Shown here: in pieces, positions 28,418-38,481 of the stretch | Position numbering within the stretch: position 1 is the stretch's first letter | Layout of the letters: each line of letters begins with the position of its first letter | Assembly (NCBI RefSeq): GCF_001047675.1 | Contig: NZ_CP011975.1 | Coordinates: forward strand, 2,954,073 to 3,018,072 | From: Yersinia aleksiciae | GTDB taxonomy: Bacteria > Pseudomonadota > Gammaproteobacteria > Enterobacterales > Enterobacteriaceae | Length of the DNA stretch: 64,000 bases | Direction: 5' to 3' | Translations under genes and position numbers: made by a program | The notes under the pieces: model-generated | What the model was told of the DNA's origin: nothing | Databases searched by the model: none | Seen by the model: the letters and a program-made list of their open reading frames with translations, nothing else

Positions 28418-28888
28418 TACCCAATGTTATTGGAGATGCGGCACACACGCGAATGAATCCTAATTAAGCTGATATCGGCCCGCTAACACAGTTGCCACTT
28501 CACGAAAGAAGGGGATTACCCAAAGTCATTGGAGTGACAGCAAGGCAGCAAACGAATGAATCCCGATGAGCTGACATCAGTCAGTGGTTCAGGGACATGA
28601 TAGCCGCTAACACAGTTGCCACTTCACGTAAGAAGGGTATTACCCAAAGTCATTGGAGTGACAGCAAGGCAGCAAACGAATGAATCCCGATGAGCTGACA
28701 TCAGTCAGTGGTTCAGGGACATGATAGCCGCTAACACAGCTGCCACTTCAAGTAAGAAGGGTATTACCCAAAGTAATTGGAGTGACAGCAAGGCAGCAAA
28801 CGAATGAATCCCGATGAGCTGACATCAGTCAGTGATTCGGGTGAGAGAGAGCAGCTAACACAGCTGCCACTTCAAGTAAGAAGGGTAT
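28418..28888. repeat. Tandem array of four ERIC-type elements between recA and recX
   Basis: Three complete 124-bp units (28517-28640, 28641-28764, 28765-28888) and a shorter 99-bp first copy (28418-28516) are joined head to tail. Each reads TACCCAAAGT, CATTGGAGTGACAGCAAGGC, CAAACGAATGAATCCC and GAGCTGACATCAGTCAGTG, then a TAACACAG-GCCACTTCA end and GGGTAT. These features match the enterobacterial repetitive intergenic consensus. Copies 2 and 3 are nearly identical, indicating recent duplication. The central GCTGACATCAGTCAGT region can fold into a stem. The final GGGTAT directly abuts the recX ATG. Confidence 0.85.
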
Positions 28889-29392
28889 ATGAATGACCTA
28901 CTAAGCCGCGCCATGAGACTGCTCTCCCAGCGAGATCATAGCGAATCTGAACTGCGAAGAAAACTTGCGGCGCAGCCATTTTCGGCCAAAGGAAATTGGG
29001 GACGGCGTGCTAATAGTGAGGGTGAAAAACTCACTGATGATATTGATCCAAAAGTTATCGATCAGGTGATTGCATACTGCTACCAACATGATTGGTTGGA
29101 TGATTCTCGGTTTGCCACCAGCTACATTAATAGCCGCAGTCGTAAAGGATATGGTGCACAACGTATCCGTTCAGAATTGATGCAAAAAGGTGTCGATAAA
29201 GAGAGAATTCAAGCGGCATTCGAAATCAGTGAAATCGACTGGTGTATGCTCGCAAAAGAGGTTGCACAGCGTAAATTTAGTGAAACTTTGCCTGTTGAAT
29301 GGAAAGAAAAGGCTAAAGTTCAGCGTTATCTTCTCTATCGTGGCTTCTTCCAAGAAGAAATTCAGTCGATTTACAATGATTTTGTCGAATGA
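28889..29392 (+). CDS. recX: RecA regulator RecX
   Basis: RecX (167 aa) caps RecA filaments and lowers RecA activity. Three tandem helical repeats are visible; the signature motifs are RDHSESELRRKLAAQ, WLDDSRFATSYINSRSRKGYGAQRIRSELMQKGV and KVQRYLLYRGFFQEEIQSI. The start ATG is the base immediately after the last ERIC copy, whose terminal AAGAAGGGTAT acts as the Shine-Dalgarno region. Compared with E. coli RecX, the N-terminus is about 14 residues shorter and the loop after AKGNW is different. Expression probably depends on read-through from recA plus the ERIC RNA structure. Confidence 0.94.
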   Translation: MNDLLSRAMRLLSQRDHSESELRRKLAAQPFSAKGNWGRRANSEGEKLTDDIDPKVIDQVIAYCYQHDWLDDSRFATSYINSRSRKGYGAQRIRSELMQKGVDKERIQAAFEISEIDWCMLAKEVAQRKFSETLPVEWKEKAKVQRYLLYRGFFQEEIQSIYNDFVE

Positions 29393-29532
29393 ATGCACGC
29401 GGGATTTTACTTCCCCTCGAAGAAAATTTATCTTATTCCCACTTTTTGTTCGTGAGCTTACCCAGTGTGTTACCCGTTATAGGTATGCGATATGCTCACG
29501 GGCTATTCTTTTAGCTTGTTTCCGGGACAATT

Positions 29533-32160
29533 ATGAGCAAGAGCACCGCTGAGATTCGTCAAGCGTTTCTCGATTTCTTCCATAGCAAGGGACATCAGGT
29601 TGTATCAAGCAGCTCTTTGGTCCCTAATAATGACCCTACGCTGCTGTTTACCAATGCCGGGATGAACCAGTTTAAGGACGTATTCTTAGGTCTGGATAAG
29701 CGGGCTTATTCCCGTGCGACGACCTCTCAGCGTTGCGTGCGAGCCGGTGGTAAGCATAATGACCTTGAAAACGTAGGTTACACCGCGCGTCATCATACCT
29801 TCTTCGAAATGTTGGGTAACTTCAGCTTTGGTGATTACTTCAAACATGACGCTATCAGTTTCGCATGGGAATTATTAACCGGCGAACAGTGGTTCAATTT
29901 ACCTAAAGAAAAGCTTTGGGTAACTGTTTATGAAACTGACGACGAAGCCTATGAGATCTGGGCTAACGATGTTGGTATCCCTCATGAACGTATCATCCGT
30001 ATCGGTGATAACAAAGGCGGTGCCTTTGCCTCAGACAACTTCTGGCAAATGGGTGATACCGGTCCTTGTGGCCCATGTACAGAGATTTTCTTTGACCATG
30101 GTGACCATATCTGGGGTGGTCCTCCAGGCTCGGCAGAAGAAGACGGCGATCGCTATATTGAGATTTGGAATATCGTCTTCATGCAGTTTAACCGACAGTC
30201 TGATGGCACCATGTTGCCACTGCCTAAGCCGTCAGTTGATACCGGTATGGGGCTTGAGCGTATTGCAGCGGTATTGCAGCACGTTAACTCTAACTACGAA
30301 ATTGACCTGTTCCGCGATTTGATTACGGCGGTGGCAAATGTCACGGGTGCGACGGATCTTTCGAGCAAGTCATTGCGTGTTATCGCGGACCATATCCGCT
30401 CTTGCGCCTTCTTGATTTCTGATGGTGTGATCCCATCAAATGAAAACCGTGGCTATGTTTTGCGCCGCATCATTCGCCGTGCTATTCGTCATGGCAATAT
30501 GTTGGGTGCTAAAGAGACCTTCTTCTATAAATTGGTTGCTCCACTGATCGCCGTAATGGGGTCCGCCGCTGATGAATTGAAACATCAACAGGCCATGGTT
30601 GAGCAAGTTCTGAAAACCGAAGAAGAGCAATTTGCACGGACATTAGAGCGCGGTTTAGCACTGCTGGATGAAGAGCTCAGCAAATTAACCGGTGACACTC
30701 TCGACGGTGAAACTGCCTTCCGTTTGTATGACACCTACGGTTTCCCCGTTGATTTAACCGCCGATGTTTGCCGTGAGCGTAATCTGAAAGTGGATGAGGC
30801 TGGTTTTGAGCAAGCGATGGACGCTCAGCGTCGCCGCGCCCGTGAATCCAGTGGTTTTGGTGCCGACTATAACAGCTTGATCCGTGTTGATAGCGCGAGC
30901 CAGTTCTCCGGTTATGACCATGTTCACCAGCAAGCAACGGTGACCGCGCTGTTTCGTAATGGCGAAGCCGTTGATGAAATTCATGAAGGCGAAGAAGCGG
31001 TTGTCGTGCTGAATCAAACGCCATTCTACGGTGAATCTGGCGGGCAGGTTGGCGATACAGGTGAGCTGAAAAATGCGACAGCAACTTTTGTTGTCGCTGA
31101 TACCCAGAAATATGGCCAGGCTATCGGGCATCTGGGGAAATTAACTCATGGCACGTTACGGGTTAACCACAGTATTGATGCTCAGGTTGATGCCACACGA
31201 CGTAACCGTATTCGTCTGAACCACTCAGCAACGCATTTACTGCATGCAGCATTGCGTAAAACGCTGGGCGAGCATGTGGCGCAGAAAGGCTCCTTGGTGA
31301 ATGACAAGTATCTGCGTTTCGACTTCTCGCATTTTGAAGCAATGAAGCCAGAACAAATTCGCGTGGTAGAAGATTTAGTCAACGAGCAGATTCGCCGTAA
31401 CTTGCCAATCCAGACTGAAGTGATGGAGCTGGATGCGGCGAAAGAAAAAGGTGCCATGGCCCTGTTTGGCGAGAAGTATGATGACCAAGTGCGCGTTTTA
31501 AGCATGGGTGATTTCTCAACTGAGCTCTGTGGTGGTATCCATGCTAGCCGTACTGGTGATATTGGCTTGTTCCGCATATTGTCAGAGTCAGGCACTGCTG
31601 CGGGTATTCGCCGTATTGAAGCAGTGACAGGCGAGGGCGCGATTGCACTGTTGCATCAGCAAAGTGACTTACTCCAGGATGTTGCTCATCTGGTGAAGGG
31701 TGATACCCATAATCTGGCAGATAAAGTCCGTGCAGTGCTCGATCGCAGCAAAATACTTGAACGTGAACTTCAGCAGCTAAAAGATCAGCAGGCAGCTCAG
31801 GAGAGTGCCTCCTTGTCATCCAGTGCAAAACTGGTCAATGGTGTGAAACTTTTAGTTAGCCAGTTGGACAATGTTGAACCAAAAATGCTGCGTACCATGG
31901 TTGATGATCTTAAGAATCAACTGGGTTCGGCCATTATTGTGCTGGCAACGACAGCAGATGATAAGGTCAGCCTGATTGTTGGCGTAACCAAAGATCTTAC
32001 GGGCAAAGTAAAAGCGGGTGAGCTCATCGCTGATATTGCCCAACAGGTAGGCGGTAAAGGCGGTGGACGCCCTGATATGGCTCAAGCAGGCGGTACTGAT
32101 GTGCAGGCATTGCCATCGGCATTAGCAAGTGTAGAGGCATGGGTAGCATCCCGGCTATAA
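29533..32160 (+). CDS. alaS: Alanine-tRNA ligase AlaS
   Basis: AlaS (875 aa; E. coli 876) charges tRNA-Ala. The class II catalytic core covers about residues 1-440 (motif region [15 protein letters not shown], then [19 protein letters not shown]). The editing domain has zinc/editing-site residues in [13 protein letters not shown] and [15 protein letters not shown] (Cys and His). The C-Ala domain ends with [12 protein letters not shown]. The SD is weak (GGGAC). The 140-nt gap from recX contains no obvious terminator, so partial co-transcription is possible. Confidence 0.98.
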   Translation: MSKSTAEIRQAFLDFFHSKGHQVVSSSSLVPNNDPTLLFTNAGMNQFKDVFLGLDKRAYSRATTSQRCVRAGGKHNDLENVGYTARHHTFFEMLGNFSFGDYFKHDAISFAWELLTGEQWFNLPKEKLWVTVYETDDEAYEIWANDVGIPHERIIRIGDNKGGAFASDNFWQMGDTGPCGPCTEIFFDHGDHIWGGPPGSAEEDGDRYIEIWNIVFMQFNRQSDGTMLPLPKPSVDTGMGLERIAAVLQHVNSNYEIDLFRDLITAVANVTGATDLSSKSLRVIADHIRSCAFLISDGVIPSNENRGYVLRRIIRRAIRHGNMLGAKETFFYKLVAPLIAVMGSAADELKHQQAMVEQVLKTEEEQFARTLERGLALLDEELSKLTGDTLDGETAFRLYDTYGFPVDLTADVCRERNLKVDEAGFEQAMDAQRRRARESSGFGADYNSLIRVDSASQFSGYDHVHQQATVTALFRNGEAVDEIHEGEEAVVVLNQTPFYGESGGQVGDTGELKNATATFVVADTQKYGQAIGHLGKLTHGTLRVNHSIDAQVDATRRNRIRLNHSATHLLHAALRKTLGEHVAQKGSLVNDKYLRFDFSHFEAMKPEQIRVVEDLVNEQIRRNLPIQTEVMELDAAKEKGAMALFGEKYDDQVRVLSMGDFSTELCGGIHASRTGDIGLFRILSESGTAAGIRRIEAVTGEGAIALLHQQSDLLQDVAHLVKGDTHNLADKVRAVLDRSKILERELQQLKDQQAAQESASLSSSAKLVNGVKLLVSQLDNVEPKMLRTMVDDLKNQLGSAIIVLATTADDKVSLIVGVTKDLTGKVKAGELIADIAQQVGGKGGGRPDMAQAGGTDVQALPSALASVEAWVASRL

Positions 32161-32185
32161 ACAAGTAATGATCTATTAAATCAAT

Positions 32186-32218
32186 ACGCCATATCTCTGT
32201 GTTGGATATGGCGTTTTT
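32186..32218 (+). terminator. alaS terminator
   Basis: ACGCCATATC (32186-32195) pairs perfectly with GATATGGCGT (32205-32214), followed by TTTT. This is a classical intrinsic terminator between alaS and csrA. Confidence 0.9.
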
Positions 32219-32420
32219 CAATTTTCCTGTCATAGTTCGATAACAAAGTTAAACGCAAAGTTGTTTGCTTCAGCTAAACTTGTTTTAGGTATTAGTTAAA
32301 GACTCGACCAAGCTACTTACATTTTATGTGAATGTGATGGCTTACGTTTTCACGGTGTATGATGGATAATGGCGGGGAAACTGAGAGACCCGACTCTTTT
32401 AATTTTTCAAGGAGCAAAGA

Positions 32421-32606
32421 ATGCTTATTCTGACTCGTCGAGTTGGTGAAACACTCATGATTGGCGATGAGGTTACGGTTACTGTATTAGGAGTTAAAGG
32501 CAACCAGGTTCGAATTGGTGTAAATGCTCCGAAAGAGGTTTCTGTTCACCGTGAAGAAATCTACCAGCGCATCCAAGCAGAAAAGTCTCAACCGACGACT
32601 TACTGA
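32421..32606 (+). CDS. csrA: Carbon storage regulator CsrA
   Basis: CsrA (61 aa) is a dimeric RNA-binding protein that blocks or stabilises mRNAs by binding GGA motifs. The sequence [15 protein letters not shown] and the RNA-contact region [13 protein letters not shown] are as in E. coli, with only the extreme C-terminus differing. AAGGAGC precedes the start; this GGA overlaps the ribosome-binding site, so autoregulation by CsrA is likely. It is preceded by a 260-bp gap after alaS that should contain its promoters. Confidence 0.98.
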
Positions 32607-32969
32607 TTTTGAAGCAGCGTCTCGTGTCATACGAGGCGCTACTGCTGTACATTCCCCCCTGATATGCAGTTTTATTCCTTTTTTGCGTTTTTTCCTCAGT
32701 CCTCATTCCTGTTTTCGGCCTATCTGACGGGTTATCGGAATAATTTCATTTTTGTCCTCATGCAGGTTACATATCAATAAGGACTATATTTCCTGTTGAT
32801 AAAACACTCTTTTCGGCGTCAAACTAGTCATGTTGCGTGTGAATTGTGCAAATGAACGTGAGTTGGGAAAAATTGTTTGACTTATAAGTGCGGGAAAGTA
32901 ATATGTGCGCCACGCAGTGCCGATGAGCTTCTTCAAAAGCAAGTTAGGCACAATTCGAAAGAAGCGTAT
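32607..32969. other. Intergenic region between csrA and the tRNA cluster
   Basis: An imperfect 10-bp stem, AGCGTCTCGT (32616-32625) with ACGAGGCGCT (32631-32640), follows csrA but has no T tract. The tRNA promoter is at 32877-32904. I see no convincing gene here. Confidence 0.6.
32877..32904 (+). promoter_or_regulatory. Promoter of the tRNA-Ser/tRNA-Arg operon
   Basis: TTGACT (32877-32882) and TAATAT (32899-32904) are separated by 16 bp and followed by the GC-rich discriminator GTGCGCC. Such a discriminator is typical of stringently controlled stable-RNA promoters. Confidence 0.7.
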
Positions 32970-33062
32970 GGTGAGGTGGCCGAGAGGCTGAAGGCGCTCC
33001 CCTGCTAAGGGAGTATACGGTCAAAAGCTGTATCGAGGGTTCGAATCCCTCCCTCACCGCCA
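32970..33062 (+). tRNA. serV: tRNA-Ser (GCU)
   Basis: A 93-nt serine tRNA with a long variable arm. The acceptor arms GGTGAGG and CCTCACC pair, the anticodon loop reads CTGCTAA (anticodon GCU), and the GCCA end is encoded. It is the first gene of the cluster, as serV is in E. coli. Confidence 0.97.
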
Positions 33063-33070
33063 TTTACTAT

Positions 33071-33147
33071 GCACCCATAGCTCAGCTGGATAGAGTACTC
33101 GGCTACGAACCGAGCGGTCGGAAGTTCGAATCTTCCTGGGTGCACCA
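33071..33147 (+). tRNA. tRNA-Arg (ACG), copy 1
   Basis: A 77-nt tRNA with encoded CCA; acceptor GCACCCA pairs with TGGGTGC and the anticodon loop is CTACGAA (anticodon ACG, read as ICG after deamination). It is identical to copies 2 and 3. Confidence 0.97.
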
Positions 33148-33205
33148 TATTTTGCAGTATGGTGAAATAGTCAAATGAACATCAGGTAGTGTCAAAGAAT
33201 TAATT

Positions 33206-33282
33206 GCACCCATAGCTCAGCTGGATAGAGTACTCGGCTACGAACCGAGCGGTCGGAAGTTCGAATCTTCCTGGGTGCACCA
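33206..33282 (+). tRNA. tRNA-Arg (ACG), copy 2
   Basis: A 77-nt gene identical to copy 1; the 58-nt spacer before it is unrelated to the next spacer. Confidence 0.97.
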
Positions 33283-33355
33283 TCTTCTAGGTCATACATC
33301 TTGTTGTTAAGTTTCACTTGCTGAAACGCCTCCGTAAAATTAGAAACACAAAATC

Positions 33356-33432
33356 GCACCCATAGCTCAGCTGGATAGAGTACTCGGCTACGAACCGAGC
33401 GGTCGGAAGTTCGAATCTTCCTGGGTGCACCA
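33356..33432 (+). tRNA. tRNA-Arg (ACG), copy 3
   Basis: A 77-nt gene identical to the other two copies. The E. coli cluster has four arginine genes here (argQZYV); this one has three. Confidence 0.97.
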
Positions 33433-33440
33433 TATTGAGA

Positions 33441-33464
33441 AACCTCGCTACGGCGGGGTTTTCT
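33441..33464 (+). terminator. Terminator of the tRNA operon
   Basis: AACCTCGC-TACG-GCGGGGTT forms an 8-bp stem with one G-T pair, followed by TTTTCTGCTTTCT. Confidence 0.85.
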
Positions 33465-33682
33465 GCTTTCTGGCTTTGTGTCACTCAACCGCTTGAAATC
33501 TTTTAACTCTCCTATCCTACGATTAACCGCCAAACTCACTTGTTTCCCTTAGGGTAAATACGACCTTATCTCCGTGAAAATCATTTTTTCTTTATTAAAT
33601 TCATATGATTATACAGTGAGCGACAATTTAGTTAGTTTGCGATAAAGTAGCTTTTCATTTTCTGCCTGGTCGTGGGGTCACG

Positions 33683-34249
33683 ATGTACGATGGTTATGAT
33701 GGCCTGATCTTTGATATGGATGGCACCATCCTGGACACAGAGTCCACGCATCGTCAGGCATGGCGTCAGGTACTCACACCTTACGGGATGCATTTTGACG
33801 AGCAAGCCATGGTCGCTTTGAATGGTTCGCCTACCTGGCAAATTGCCCGCGTAATCATCGCTAATCACCAATCGGATCTGGATCCTCATTTACTGGCGGC
33901 GGAAAAAACCGCGCTGGTGAAAACGATGCTGCTGGACAATGTGAAGCCTCTGCCGCTCATAGACGTGGTTAAAGCCTATTATGGGCGTAAACCTATGGCT
34001 GTAGGCACTGGAAGCGAGCACGCTATGGCAGAGATGCTTTTACAGCATCTGGGCCTGCGGGACTATTTCGATGTGATTGTGGGGGCTGATGATGTCACCA
34101 AACACAAACCAGAGCCTGAGACATTTTTGCGTTGTGCAGAGTTACTCGGCGTGCGCCCAGATCAATGTGTGGTCTTTGAAGATGCCGACTTTGGTGTCGA
34201 GGCCGCCAAAAGGGCGAATATGGCAATAGTTGATGTGCGTCTACTGTGA
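33683..34249 (+). CDS. yqaB: HAD-family sugar phosphatase YqaB
   Basis: YqaB (188 aa) is a beta-phosphoglucomutase-like HAD phosphatase, which in E. coli acts on fructose 1-phosphate and 6-phosphogluconate. The nucleophile motif FDMDGTILD has Asp11 and Asp13. Later HAD motifs are VGTGSEHAM (Thr/Ser), KHKPEPETFL (Lys) and VFEDADFGVEAA (acidic pair). Its last codons overlap yqaA by 4 nt. The promoter lies in the AT-rich gap after the tRNA operon. Confidence 0.92.
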   Translation: MYDGYDGLIFDMDGTILDTESTHRQAWRQVLTPYGMHFDEQAMVALNGSPTWQIARVIIANHQSDLDPHLLAAEKTALVKTMLLDNVKPLPLIDVVKAYYGRKPMAVGTGSEHAMAEMLLQHLGLRDYFDVIVGADDVTKHKPEPETFLRCAELLGVRPDQCVVFEDADFGVEAAKRANMAIVDVRLL

Positions 34250-34674
34250 GTAGTACGCTAGCCATTGCTTCATTGTTTGGGAGTAGTTTTCTCAGCGCGA
34301 CGCTCTTACCTGGAAATTCTGAAATTCTGTTAGTCACCCTATTAACGGCAGGCAGTGCGCCCGCCCTGATGCTGGTGTTGTCTGCCACCGTCGGAAATAC
34401 CTTGGGGGGGCTAACAAATGTTGTTATAGGGCGTTTATTACCGGAATTAAAGCCACAGCGTGGGATGAGTACAGCACTCGGCTGGCTTCAACGCTTTGGC
34501 CCAGCAGCTTTATTGTTGAGCTGGTTACCGATAGTGGGCGATTTGATGTGTGTGTTGGCAGGCTGGTTGCGTATGCCCTGGGGTCTTGTCGCTTTTTTTC
34601 TGTGTCTGGGAAAAGCATTGCGTTATATCGTGTTAACGATGATTACGCTGCAAGGAATTGCTTGGTGGCAATAA
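34246..34674 (+). CDS. yqaA: Inner membrane protein YqaA (DedA/VTT-like)
   Basis: A 142-residue membrane protein with about four hydrophobic helices. GNSEILLVTLL and VGNTLGGLTNVVIGRLLPE match the VTT (SNARE-associated/DedA-like) family, whose members move lipids or envelope precursors; the role of YqaA itself is unsettled. The start overlaps the yqaB stop by 4 nt (GTGA context), so the GTG at 34246 is used. It is followed by gshA. Confidence 0.85.
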   Translation: MSSTLAIASLFGSSFLSATLLPGNSEILLVTLLTAGSAPALMLVLSATVGNTLGGLTNVVIGRLLPELKPQRGMSTALGWLQRFGPAALLLSWLPIVGDLMCVLAGWLRMPWGLVAFFLCLGKALRYIVLTMITLQGIAWWQ

Positions 34675-34756
34675 AGTGTGTGACAAACTTACGTAGTCAC
34701 ATCTATGCAGTTTCAGTATGCTGACGAGTTATGGTTTTCAAGAGCGGGAGGTCGAT

Positions 34757-36316
34757 TTGATCCCGGATGTATCACACGCGCTGACTTGGTTGGAAGCGCA
34801 CCCTAAAGCCCTGAAAGGGATCCGTCGCGGTATCGAGCGGGAAACATTGAGAGTGACCGCCGATGGCCAATTAGCCTCGACGGGCCACCCAGAATCACTG
34901 GGTGCAGCACTGACACATCAATGGATTACCACTGATTTTGCTGAGGCATTGCTGGAATTCATTACCCCAGTCGATGGTGACATTGACCATCTACTGACGT
35001 TTTTACGTGATATCCACCGCTATACCGCACGTAAGCTGGGTGACGAACGCATGTGGCCACTCAGCATGCCTTGCTTTATCGGGGCTGAGCAGGATATTGA
35101 ACTGGCGAAATATGGCTCTTCTAATATTGGTCGCTTCAAAACACTTTACCGTGAGGGTTTAAAAAACCGCTATGGTGCGTTGATGCAAACCATCTCCGGT
35201 GTGCACTATAACTTCTCTTTGCCGCTGGAGTTTTGGCAGGCATGGGCAGGTGTCACCGATGAAAAAAGCGGTAAAGAGGAGATTTCAGCCGGTTATTTCC
35301 GCCTGATTCGCAACTACTATCGTTTTGGTTGGGTTATTCCTTACCTGTTTGGGGCTTCTCCGGCGATTTGCTCATCATTCCTACAAGGGCGTGAGACCAC
35401 ATTGCCATTTGAACGCAACGATAAAGGGATGTGCTATTTACCTTATGCCACCTCATTGCGTTTGAGTGATCTGGGGTATACCAATAAATCGCAAAGCAAC
35501 TTGGGCATTACGTTTAATGACCTGAACACTTATGTTGCCGGGCTGAAGCGCGCGATTAAAACGCCATCAGAAGAGTATGCGGCACTGGGGCTTAAAGACG
35601 GCGATCGTCACCTGCAATTGAATACCAATGTGTTGCAGATTGAAAATGAGCTTTATGCACCGATCCGACCTAAACGGGTTACCCGTGCAGGTGAATCACC
35701 TTCGGATGCCTTATTGCGTGGCGGCATTGAATATATCGAAGTGCGTTCGCTGGACATTAACCCATTCTCACCCATTGGTGTTGATGCAGTTCAGGCACGT
35801 TTCCTCGATCTGTTCCTGATTTGGTGTGTGCTGGCTGACGCGCCTGAAATGAGCAGTGACGAATTGTTGTGTACCCGTAAGAACTGGAATCGGGTCATTT
35901 TGGAAGGGCGTAAACCTGGGCAAACGATCGGTATGGGATGTAACGATACCCGTGAGCCGCTGGAAAAGGTCGGCAAAGATCTGTTTGCAGACTTACGCCG
36001 CGTTGCAGAAGTATTAGATGGCAAAGAGAGCACGGAGTATCAACAGGTCTGTGACGAACTTGTTGCATCGTTTGATGACCCAAGCCTGACATTCTCTGCG
36101 CGTATTTTGCAAGCGATGAAAGAAGGTGGTATTGGTGGTGTCGGTCTTGAATTAGCTGAGCACTACAGGACGATGCTGCAAAGTGAGCCACTGGAATTAC
36201 TGACAGAAGAGCAGTTGGCCGCAGAGGGCGAAGCGTCATGGCAGCGCCAACGTGAGCTGGAACTCAAAGATAAGCTAAGCTTTGAAGAGTACTTGGTGCT
36301 TCACGGCGGGCAGTAA
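34757..36316 (+). CDS. gshA: Glutamate-cysteine ligase GshA
   Basis: GshA (519 aa) makes gamma-glutamylcysteine, the first and limiting step of glutathione synthesis. The family signatures [33 protein letters not shown] and [13 protein letters not shown] are present. I place the start at a TTG (34757): it has GGGAGG 6 nt upstream and gives [13 protein letters not shown], the known family N-terminus. An in-frame ATG at 34718 would add 13 residues with no matching SD. The rare TTG should limit expression. A GGCCACA/TGTGGCC stem (36325-36345) follows, but its T-rich side is on the other strand. Confidence 0.95.
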   Translation: MIPDVSHALTWLEAHPKALKGIRRGIERETLRVTADGQLASTGHPESLGAALTHQWITTDFAEALLEFITPVDGDIDHLLTFLRDIHRYTARKLGDERMWPLSMPCFIGAEQDIELAKYGSSNIGRFKTLYREGLKNRYGALMQTISGVHYNFSLPLEFWQAWAGVTDEKSGKEEISAGYFRLIRNYYRFGWVIPYLFGASPAICSSFLQGRETTLPFERNDKGMCYLPYATSLRLSDLGYTNKSQSNLGITFNDLNTYVAGLKRAIKTPSEEYAALGLKDGDRHLQLNTNVLQIENELYAPIRPKRVTRAGESPSDALLRGGIEYIEVRSLDINPFSPIGVDAVQARFLDLFLIWCVLADAPEMSSDELLCTRKNWNRVILEGRKPGQTIGMGCNDTREPLEKVGKDLFADLRRVAEVLDGKESTEYQQVCDELVASFDDPSLTFSARILQAMKEGGIGGVGLELAEHYRTMLQSEPLELLTEEQLAAEGEASWQRQRELELKDKLSFEEYLVLHGGQ

Positions 36317-36487
36317 AAAGAAAAGGCCACATAACTTCTGTGGCCAAATTAACATCTCTGGTAAAACAGGGATGATGATAACAAATGCGCGTCTTTCACA
36401 TATTAAGACGCGCTGGATAGAAAAAAGTTTCACAGGTTGCGAAAAAAGATCGAATAAAAATTACTTTTTTTATGAGGAGGTAACTAA

Positions 36488-37003
36488 ATGCCATTACTGG
36501 ATAGCTTTACCGTAGATCACACCATTATGAAAGCACCGGCAGTACGTGTTGCTAAGACGATGAAAACCCCTCATGGCGACGAGATAACAGTATTTGATTT
36601 ACGCTTCTGTGTGCCAAACAAAGAAGTGATGCCAGAGCGCGGAATTCATACGTTAGAACACCTGTTTGCGGGTTTCATGCGTAATCACCTCAATGGTAAC
36701 GGTGTTGAAATCATCGATATCTCTCCTATGGGGTGCCGTACTGGTTTCTATATGAGTCTGATTGGTACGCCTGATGAGCAACGAGTAGCCGATGCCTGGA
36801 AAGCGGCAATGGCCGATGTGCTAAAGGTCACTGATCAACGGAAAATTCCTGAGCTGAATGAATACCAGTGCGGGACTTATCATATGCACTCGTTAGAAGA
36901 AGCGCAGGAAATTGCCAAAGGTATCATTGACCGTGGTGTGCGTATCAACCACAACGAAGAACTGGCATTGCCGAAAGAGAAACTGACTGAATTGCATATC
37001 TAG
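36488..37003 (+). CDS. luxS: S-ribosylhomocysteine lyase LuxS (AI-2 synthase)
   Basis: LuxS (171 aa, the usual length) splits S-ribosylhomocysteine into homocysteine and DPD, the precursor of autoinducer 2. The metal ligands His54 and His58 and the catalytic Glu57 lie in [10 protein letters not shown]; Cys84 lies in [10 protein letters not shown], and the third ligand, Cys128, in [15 protein letters not shown] precedes the ATG. It lies alone, with a 171-bp gap after gshA as its own promoter region and a strong shared terminator behind it. Confidence 0.98.
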   Translation: MPLLDSFTVDHTIMKAPAVRVAKTMKTPHGDEITVFDLRFCVPNKEVMPERGIHTLEHLFAGFMRNHLNGNGVEIIDISPMGCRTGFYMSLIGTPDEQRVADAWKAAMADVLKVTDQRKIPELNEYQCGTYHMHSLEEAQEIAKGIIDRGVRINHNEELALPKEKLTELHI

Positions 37004-37043
37004 CTTTCAGTTTCTATCTGTTTGTTCTTTGATGGATAAATGC

Positions 37044-37072
37044 AAAAAAGACGCTGAAAAGGCGTCTTTTTT
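37044..37072. terminator. Bidirectional terminator between luxS and yfjD
   Basis: AAAAAAGACGC (37044-37054) and GCGTCTTTTTT (37062-37072) pair fully. A-rich left and T-rich right flanks allow termination from both luxS and the converging yfjD gene. Confidence 0.9.
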
Positions 37073-37129
37073 ATTTTTACCGATTATCTGCACTGTGCAT
37101 TTACTTGGATTATGTTTGCTGTGGGCCGT

Positions 37130-38410
37130 TTATAGCGGCGAGTGATCCTGAGTCGTGATCGGTTTCACTCGTACCCGCTTAATCATATTTTCTTGCACAT
37201 CCAGCACATCAATCAAATAATTACCAATACGGACTTGAGTTTCTACCTGTGGAATTTCTTCTAGTGTTTCCAGTAGCATGCCATTGATCGTACGGGCATC
37301 GATAGGGAGTGACCAATTAAAGGCTTTGTTGAGTTCACGGACGCTGGCACTGCCATCAATCAGAACTGAACCATCACTTTGCGGATTGACCTCTTCGGCG
37401 AGTGTAGGGGACATTGAGGTGGTGAAGTCGCCAACGATCTCTTCCAGAATATCTTCAACTGTCACCAACCCTTGAATATCGCCATATTCGTCGACAATTA
37501 TTCCGACTTTCTCTTTATTCCGCTGGAATTTAACCAACTGCACATTCAGCGGAGTGCCCTCGGGGATAAAGTAAATTTCATCGGCTGCTCGCAGCAGGTT
37601 CTCTTTATTGAACTCTTTCTTTTCAGTCATGAGCCGATAGGCTTCCCGCACACGCAGCATGCCAATAGCATCATCTAATGACTGGCGATACAACAGGATA
37701 CGGCCATGGGGAGAGTGGGTGAGCTGGCGCATGATTGACTTCCAATCATCATTGATATCAATGCCGACCACCTCATTGCGCGGTACCATGATATCGCCGA
37801 CCGTGACCTTCTCCAGATCCAGCACCGATATCAACATATCTTGATTACGGCGGGAAATTTGTGACTGGGATTCATTCACAATACTGCGTAATTCATCTTT
37901 ACTGACCGCATCACTCCTGTGCACATTCCCGCGGATGCCACACATGCGCATCAACCCACGAGTGATGGTATTGAGCAACCATACCAGTGGCATCATGATT
38001 TTCTGCAAAGGAGCCAGTAATACACTGCTGGGGAACGCAACACGTTCAGGATAAAGGGCCGCGATAGTTTTCGGCATCACTTCAGCAAAAATTAGCACCA
38101 CAAAGGTAAGCACCCCAGTTGCGATGGCAACCCCAGCATTTCCGTATAAGCGGATACCGACGATAGTCGCCAGTGCTGAAGCCAGAATATTCACCAGATT
38201 ATTGCCAATCAAGACCAAACTTATTAGTCGGTCAGGGCGACGCAGTAATTTTTCAACCCGGCGAGCAGCGCGATTTCCTTGCTTGGACAAGTGGCGTAGA
38301 CGATAGCGATTAAGTGTCATCATGCCGGTTTCGGAAGCCGAAAAATAAGCCGAAACCACGACCATGATGACCAGAATAATGATCAGCGTACTAGTTGATA
38401 CATGATCCAA
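37130..38410 (-). CDS. yfjD: CNNM/CorB-type membrane protein YfjD
   Basis: A 426-residue protein with an N-terminal DUF21/CNNM membrane domain (about 1-180; STASETGMM-like loop SASETGMMTLNRYRLRHL), two cytosolic CBS domains (about 200-330) and a C-terminal CorC_HlyC domain. The acidic VDEYGDIQGLVTVEDILEEIVGDF marks the second CBS. Relatives export or sense Mg2+, also called CorB. The start gives MDHVSTSTLIIIL, as in E. coli YfjD. It is followed upstream by ypjD on the same strand, 71 nt away. Confidence 0.92.
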   Translation of the reverse strand: MDHVSTSTLIIILVIMVVVSAYFSASETGMMTLNRYRLRHLSKQGNRAARRVEKLLRRPDRLISLVLIGNNLVNILASALATIVGIRLYGNAGVAIATGVLTFVVLIFAEVMPKTIAALYPERVAFPSSVLLAPLQKIMMPLVWLLNTITRGLMRMCGIRGNVHRSDAVSKDELRSIVNESQSQISRRNQDMLISVLDLEKVTVGDIMVPRNEVVGIDINDDWKSIMRQLTHSPHGRILLYRQSLDDAIGMLRVREAYRLMTEKKEFNKENLLRAADEIYFIPEGTPLNVQLVKFQRNKEKVGIIVDEYGDIQGLVTVEDILEEIVGDFTTSMSPTLAEEVNPQSDGSVLIDGSASVRELNKAFNWSLPIDARTINGMLLETLEEIPQVETQVRIGNYLIDVLDVQENMIKRVRVKPITTQDHSPL

Positions 38411-38481
38411 CGCAGTGTTCCTTAATTGCGAAGAAGGCTCTATTCGCTGAATAGGGCCCTATGCGGATGGCTGAGAAAAGA

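Noticed and set aside
28555-28850. Repeated mini-frame starting MNPDELTSVSG in each ERIC unit
   Set aside because: About 14 codons with no good SD; repeated only because the DNA is repeated.
28517-28888. Possible CRISPR array between recA and recX
   Set aside because: Units are 124 bp with no unique spacers; they match ERIC architecture.
29190-29552. Plus-strand frame of 120 codons overlapping recX and alaS
   Set aside because: It runs out of frame through both real genes and has no family match.
33192-33539. Minus-strand frame of 115 codons across the tRNA-Arg genes
   Set aside because: It contains the same peptide twice because it is antisense to identical tRNAs; it is a known type of spurious protein.
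36325-36345. gshA terminator
   Set aside because: The stem is perfect, but the T-rich flank is on the minus strand where no gene ends, so it was only mentioned.
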